Assembly: GCF_932294415.1 (NCBI RefSeq)
Contig: NC_065539.1
Span: 31,994,001-32,058,000, forward strand
Source: Quercus robur
Taxonomy: Eukaryota; Streptophyta; Magnoliopsida; Fagales; Fagaceae
DNA length: 64,000 nucleotides
Direction of reading: 5' to 3'
This document shows, piece by piece, positions 58,650 through 64,000 of the stretch. Position 1 is the stretch's first letter, and each line of letters opens with the position of its first letter. Position numbers and translations under genes: made by a program. The notes under the pieces are model-generated. The model saw only the letters and a program-made list of their open reading frames with translations, did not search any database and had not been told where the DNA came from.

Positions 58650-58975
58650 CATGTATATATATATATATTAGGACATACATATATGTATATATTTATTTCT
58701 ACAAATATATCTATGTACCTACAGTAATAGATATCTATATACATATATTTATGTACATACAATAACTGGGATATACATATATTGTAACATATACCAATTC
58801 AGAAGCATACATACATACATACATACATACAACAATATATATAGATACATATATATGTGTGTGTGTGAATATATATACACACACACATATGTCCTTATGC
58901 AAAATTATATATACTCACTTATATACATACATATAGCAATATATATATATATATATATATGTACTTCTATATAGT
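58650..58975. repeat. TATA/ATAC microsatellite cluster
   Basis: (TA)n, TACATATA and (ATAC)n blocks: ATACATAC run at about 58807-58830, (GT)n/(AC)n mirror at 58857-58888, (AT)n at 58938-58959. Open frames across it are artefacts. Confidence 0.9.
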
Positions 58976-59018
58976 GGCTCATGTGAACTTGTTGGCTGCC
59001 CATAGGTGTGATTCAATT

Positions 59019-59551
59019 ATGGCTGACACCGATTCAGATCATGATTCAGTCATGGCCGACTTTGATTTAGATGAGTACGATAGTGATGTTGAGCTCAAGA
59101 TTGCCACAACCTACATTCAACTATGTATAGAGTAAGTTCAAAAGTACTACATAAAGCGACCTATGTGCATTAGTATCTTGAATGGGAGGTCGTACGTCTA
59201 AGAAGTACTAGAAGGAAATCCCTAAGTTTGTTACAACATTTTTCGCATGGACAAGAGCATTTTTAGGCACTTGTGTAATGAGTTGAAGAGGTTGCACTTA
59301 TTAGAGAAGGACACTGGTATTGTTTCAGTGGAGGAGTTCGTTGGGACATTGTTATTATTGTCGGACACAACGCTGACTCCCGGCTAACTTCCAACCGCTT
59401 CCAACATTCTCTCGAGACCATTCAAAGGCAGTTTTGGTGTGCATTGCAGGCTATCCGTGCATTGGGATGTCTCATCATCCGGCCCGACGTTGATGCAGCT
59501 AAGCTTCCTCATTCACTTCGAGGAAATGAGAAATATTATCCATGATTTGAG
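59019..59551 (+). pseudogene. HARBI1-like PIF/Harbinger transposase remnant (N-terminal half)
   Basis: From ATG 59019: MADTDSDHDSVMADFDLDEY, then with stops KYYIKRPMCISILNGRSYV, CYNIFRMDKSIFRHLCNELK and VSVEEFVGTLL. After a frame change VGHNADSRLTSNRFQHSLET, IQRQFWCALQAIRAL, IRPDVD and GNEKYYP follow. These are the signature blocks of HARBI1-family DDE nucleases up to the first catalytic region (the usual KYYPWFKDCIGAIDGTH), which is lost right after KYYP. At least four stops and one frameshift. Not functional. It once catalysed transposition of a PIF/Harbinger element with TWA target sites. Confidence 0.85.
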
Positions 59552-60130
59552 ATATGCTATTATACTGGTATCTTATTAGTAAGTTGCATGTACCTTCCAA
59601 ATCTTTGCTGGATTGGAACATAGGTGTATAAAACTGAAACTTGTTCAACAATGTTTGGTGGATATAATAGTAATCTAGTGAATAAGAAATATGGTCTGGA
59701 AAATGGTTTGTTGGCCCTTTGTCCTTCCTACTAAACTTGAGTCTCCTTGTCTCTTTTCTTCTTTTTTGGCGTAATTAGCCTTACCTTCTTCACAAAAAAA
59801 AAAAAAAACACAAAAAAAGAGTTATTGAATTTATGTATTATGATTGGAGTAATATCAATTTTACTTGGGTCCATGTCTATGACTAACATCACTTTTATAA
59901 TACACCAATCATAATAGGTAATTATGTCGTCAATTGTGAAAAATAGTGTCCTTGCTCCTTAGACTTAATCAACATTTTATTTTTTGTCACGAGGTGCAAT
60001 CTTGTATAACAATTGCATACAATGATCCTCTCAGTATCACATTCATGCCCATGTAAGTGAGATGTTGAATACAACCATTTGTTGGATGTTGTATACGCTA
60101 TACAACCACTAAAACAAAATATAACTCTCA
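59552..60130. other. Intergenic DNA after the HARBI1 remnant
   Basis: AT-rich, A-run at about 59796-59817. GTTGTATAC/GTATACAAC-like inverted words near 60002-60110, no clear element. Confidence 0.35.
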
Positions 60131-60137
60131 TAAAGCT

Positions 60138-61223
60138 AAAATACTATTTTGGTTCCTATATTTTGGGGTCACAATCAATTTGATCTCTACATTTTGGTAG
60201 TAGTCAATTTGGTCCTAGTTATTTTTAACTTGCAATTAATTTGTTTCCTACCGTCAAGTTACTAACAGAATATGCTTACGTGGCGAACGGTTTGCATTGT
60301 TGGCACACAATTGGTTAAAATAATAATATAAAATCAAATAATTAAACATTAAAAAACCACATAAGCATTTTAATGAAAAAGAAAAAGCCATGTCAGACAA
60401 AAAATTGAAAAAAAAAAATTAATTGAGAGAAAAAGATTAATTAATTTTTTTTCAATTTCTAGTATTTTCTTTTGTATTCTTTTACTTTCTTAGTTACCAA
60501 AGACAGGTTTCATTGCGTGGGTTTACGAAGCTGTGGTGGCTGGGGGAGATAGGTTTGGGGCTGTTGGTGGAGATGGGTTTGGTTTCTTTTCTATTTCGCA
60601 TTACTGTGATTGGATTCAATTCCTTTATCCAAATCGAGTCTTTTTGTCTAATTGGAGTGAAGTTTAGGTTTAGGAGAATGGTGGTGATTGTCTTGATTTC
60701 TTGAATCAGGTTTGGGTGCATTGAGATTCGAATAGTTAGAGAGGTGAAATGATCGATATGGATATCTTTTCAATGTTTGTTCATTATTGGGGTTTGATGG
60801 GTCTTTTTGGGTGCTTGATTTGGTAAAGGGTTTCAATTTAGTTTGGGATTTTCATATTATTTTGTGTTGGGTATTATGCTTGGTGGCTAAGAAAGTGCAA
60901 GAATACAAAAGAAAATAAAAGAAGTTGAGGTTTTTTTTTTTTTTTTTTTTTTTACAAATTTTTTTCTTAGACATGACTTTATCTTTTTCATTAAAATGCT
61001 TATGTAGCTTTTTTCATGTTTAATTATTTGATTTTTATGTTATTATTTAGTCACATGTGCAATTGTAATGTAAACCATTTCCAACGTAGGCATTTTTTGT
61101 TAGTAAGTTGATAGAAGGGACCAAATTGTTTATAAGTTAAAAATAATAAGGACTAAATTGAATGCTACCAAAAAGTACCAAATTGCTTGTGACTCCAAAA
61201 TTTAGGGACAAAAATATTATTTC
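60138..61223. mobile_element. TIR element of about 1.09 kb (MITE-like)
   Basis: The left block GGTTCCTATATTTTGGGGTCAC, CAATTTG and CATTTTGGTAG mirrors the right block CTACCAAAAAG, CAAATTG, TGTGACTCCAAAATTTAGGGAC. Further inward AAACATTAAAAAACCACATAAGCATTTTAATGAAAAAG mirrors CTTTTTCATTAAAATGCTTATGT. Exact ends and TSD not resolved. Interior includes frames around 60494-60836 on both strands without domains. Similar in plan to 25247-27989. Confidence 0.72.
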
Positions 61224-61666
61224 TCCATCCCACAAAACATAGTTGGCCTTAGGATTTTGCTATGTTAATGTTTTAGCTCTCAAATCATGTCAAGATATAA
61301 AGTGTATAAAATGAATGTAATAGTTATTCACTTATTCTTATTAATTTTATATAAGTAACTATTTTTATTTGGAATACCTATTATCCAAGTAATAATAAAA
61401 TAGTGATTGATTTTGAATATGTCATTCTTCCTTATGTTTAGTTTCTTTCATAGAAACAAAAACCATCAAAAAGCAAATTTAATGACACATGCAATCAATA
61501 ATATTAAAAACAAGTGTCCATTTTTTAAATTAGGGAGGATAATAAAATATTTGAATTCACTAATATTAATCTTAAAAATTTATATTCTTTAAGCCCTTTC
61601 AGTGACATGTTTTATATATGCGTGTGGGGGTAGTGTGAAACCAACATTATAGTAGCTTAAATTTGT
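61224..61666. other. AT-rich spacer, nothing recognised
   Basis: Between the TIR element and the last solo LTR I see no gene, TIR or tandem repeat. Confidence 0.4.
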
Positions 61667-61671
61667 GCTAT

Positions 61672-63295
61672 TGTGGGCACAAGTGTCTGCGATTATGCAG
61701 GTGTTTGGGGCTACACCTTGGCTTAGGGTAGACCATGGTGGCAAAAAAATGGAGTTGTCACCTAGATTAGGTCTAGGAACCATAAATATAGCACCCTTCG
61801 TGGAAGGACTAATCTATTACCAGAGCACGTGTCTAGAGTTTAGGTATGTGAATAGGAAGGTGTTAGGCACCCAACCCCACTTGACCCGTGGGTTGGCTTC
61901 CACTCATTGTGTTCCATGTCTTAATCCCATTAAAGACACACTCAACATTGTTATCCTAACTAGCATGCATCTAAAGCAAGCAAATATAACATATTCATCC
62001 ATCATGGCATTAAAAATATATTTCCAAGTGCAGAAATATCACAAAGCAGATTCAAACAAACGTGCTAAAAGCATCTCATTATTAAGGAAATGGCAAACAA
62101 GCAAACATATTCATGTTCATCATCCAAAGCAAGATCATATTCAAATCAATGCATGTTCAAAGGAGTGCATGGCTTACCTCATTGCACCACAACACCTATG
62201 CATCAATGCATGCACATATTCATATGTATATGTTCATGGCAAATAAACAAATCAAAACCCTAACTAGCATCAGAGAGGTAAACAAACAAAAATAGAGAAG
62301 CAGAGACTTATAGATGTGAAAAACAACTTAAACAGAGGCATGTTGTATAAACAAAACAAAGAAACAAAAGTAAAAAGGCTTGGATTAGGGTTTTTAGGCA
62401 TAAGTATTTGTGCACATACATAGGGCATGCATGCGTAGCCCAGTTGTATGCGTACGCATGCAGTAAGCATATGCACACATACATGCCCTAAGCCCTAAAC
62501 CCAGAAACTTGCAGAACAGAAACACAAAAGCAAAAATCTAGCAACCTAACATGCTTTAGACATAAAACAAAACAAAAACCTAAACTAAACAGATATATTA
62601 AAGCCTTAAAACATATAAACAAACAAAGGAATCAAAGAAACCTAAGAAAAATGAAGAGTCAAAGATAGAAACTTGACCTCAACACAAGAACTCTTTAGAT
62701 CTTGATTTTGACTGTTCCCCTCAGTCAATCTAGTCACAACGAAACCAAAATTAGTTAGTAAATATTTGAAACTCAAAGATAAAGATCATAAAATGTCTCA
62801 ACCATAAAAATATTGACTTGAGTGAGTTTTGTGAAAATCTCCCTCTTTGATTCACCATTTTCTAGTGAATCTTGTGTGTTTTCCTTCATAATTCCTCCTC
62901 CTTTGAAAATCTACCATTTCAGGCTTTTTATAGTCGAAAATCGGAGTTTAGGGCAGCTCCTAGATGATGTGGGAATAGTTCCAAATTTTGGAACCCTAGC
63001 ATGTGCACACATGCCTTGTGTTTGCGTGTGCATGCTTCAAGCATGCACATGCAATGTAGAGCTTGAGCATGCGTGCGCACACACGTGTATGTGTATGCAT
63101 ACCCTAGGATTTTTGTAGTTTTTATTTTTCAAAAATAGATTTATTTAGTCTAAAAAGAATTATATTTTTCCAAAAATACTTCCTCAAGTCAATTTCTTTC
63201 TGATTGGGCCCTAAATCGACCTTGGACTTTAAAATTCCAACATCATTGGGGAATGGGAGCTCGAGTTGTAAGAGGTACAATATGTGGTGTCTACA
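61672..63295 (-). mobile_element. Solo LTR, 1.62 kb (family copy 3), exact TSD
   Basis: + strand TGTGGGCACAAG to GTGTCTACA. TSD GCTAT exact at 61667-61671 and 63296-63300. Same blocks as copies 1 and 2 in order: GTCTAGGAACCATAAATATAG, GGTGTTAGGCACCCAA, ATGCATGCGTAG/GCGTACGCATG, GACTGTTCCCCTCAGTCAAT, TAGTGAATCTTGTG, ATTGGGCCCTAAA and CATTGGGGAA. Being the best-bounded copy, it defines the ends of the family. Confidence 0.93.
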
Positions 63296-63300
63296 GCTAT

Positions 63301-63812
63301 GTAATTAAAAAGAGTATTGATAAGATACATATATTTATTTCTATAAGATTTATATGTGAAACAATTGATTTGAAATATGAAATTCATACTTAAATTTAGT
63401 CGCTTTTGCAACAGTGAAACAAAATTCAACATAAGAATAAAGCAAGTTTAATAACACACAATCAAGAATGTAAAAAATAATTTATATGCTTAAGAAGTTA
63501 GTGGAAATAATTAACTAACTCACCAAGCTCAAAAAGATACAGAGAGATGCCAAAATATTGTGTAAAAGGGAGTAGAGTTCATAACCGGTTACTTGGTGAA
63601 CCACAATAATAGGGTATAAAGTTTGTAATTTCTTAAGAAGAATAAGTTTTATTTGTAATAGGAATATCAGTACTAATTGAGGGAACAAATAGAACTAATA
63701 TTTTATGAATGTAAAATATTTTGATTTTCAAGGATATTGAATATTTGAGAATGGAAAGTTCTATAAATATATAGTCATTTGCAAGAGTCACCCTTGAGAG
63801 AAAGGGCTCTAA

Positions 63813-63852
<40 letters not shown>

Positions 63853-64000
63853 TTATTTATTTATTTTTGATATAATGAAAACTATTGTACTTCTTTCCTG
63901 TGAGACATTTTGAAAATTCATTAACTAATGGTATGTGTGGAGCATTTTACCCCGCAAGCTGTTTGTCCTCTTTGGGGAGCCATGCGGAGTAGTGGTACAC
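63301..64000. other. Right edge of window, no gene supported
   Basis: AT-rich sequence with a (CT)n run at 63817-63847. GGTACTAATTGAG... near 63660 resembles the stretch at 47757 (TAATGGGAGTATTAGTACTGATTGAG), a low-copy repeat. It may be the start of an element or gene beyond the window. Confidence 0.4.
63817..63847. repeat. (CT)n microsatellite
   Basis: A 31-bp CT run, preceded by AGAGAAAGGGCTCTAAAATC. Confidence 0.95.

Overview
This is a nuclear segment of a plant genome, from a dicot that is probably woody. The genes have introns, the intergenic DNA is AT-rich, and plant transposon classes are densely nested. Fagaceae-like repeats are a guess from general resemblance, not a demonstrated fact. 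I see no bacterial, organellar or viral genes. Only two ordinary host genes are supported. Most of the rest is transposable elements, many of which I could close with target-site duplications (TSDs) read directly from the sequence.

Layout. 1-1276: unassigned, with a 100-bp CT microsatellite. 1287-11850: a 10.6-kb MULE (Mutator-like element) with a 10-bp TSD and a broken FAR1/FRS-type transposase, itself hit by a 1-kb terminal-inverted-repeat (TIR) element, two tandem duplications and a solo LTR. 12-19 kb: LTR-like debris, a second solo LTR of the same family and a 318-bp tandem duplication. 19.4-24.3 kb: nested TIR elements, a SINE, a 941-bp MULE with a perfect 9-bp TSD, and a Pack-MULE carrying a BTB/POZ gene fragment. 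25.2-28 kb: a TIR element split by a complete 1.59-kb non-autonomous LTR retrotransposon (two LTRs, primer-binding site, polypurine tract, TSD). 29.7-31.4 kb: a second Pack-MULE, carrying NLR leucine-rich-repeat exons.

32.0-36.0 kb (+): an intact five-exon R-SNARE gene of the VAMP721/722 group (219 aa). 38.6-40.4 kb: a hAT element with a solo LTR inside. 40.8-47.7 kb: an apparently complete MULE with a perfect 9-bp TSD, long TIRs, a 975-aa transposase and, convergent to it, a second two-exon gene coding for a GRF-type zinc finger, coiled coil and C-terminal membrane helix. 48.35-52.3 kb (-): an intact eight-exon ALG2 mannosyltransferase gene (409 aa). 52.7-64 kb: PIF/Harbinger-like, Stowaway and hAT MITEs, two solo LTRs, a decayed two-gene PIF/Harbinger remnant and microsatellites.

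How the parts fit. The MULE at 40.8-47.7 kb and the two Pack-MULEs share the GGGATAATTAC terminus. All three also carry a triple 14-bp motif at identical 31/30-bp spacing inside the TIR. I infer that the autonomous element, or a relative, mobilised the gene-capturing copies. This family, with its helically phased TIR array and its convergent GRF-zinc-finger/membrane gene, is the most interesting system in the window. The two host genes act in secretion (vesicle fusion) and ER N-glycan assembly. They are not in an operon, and their proximity is probably incidental.
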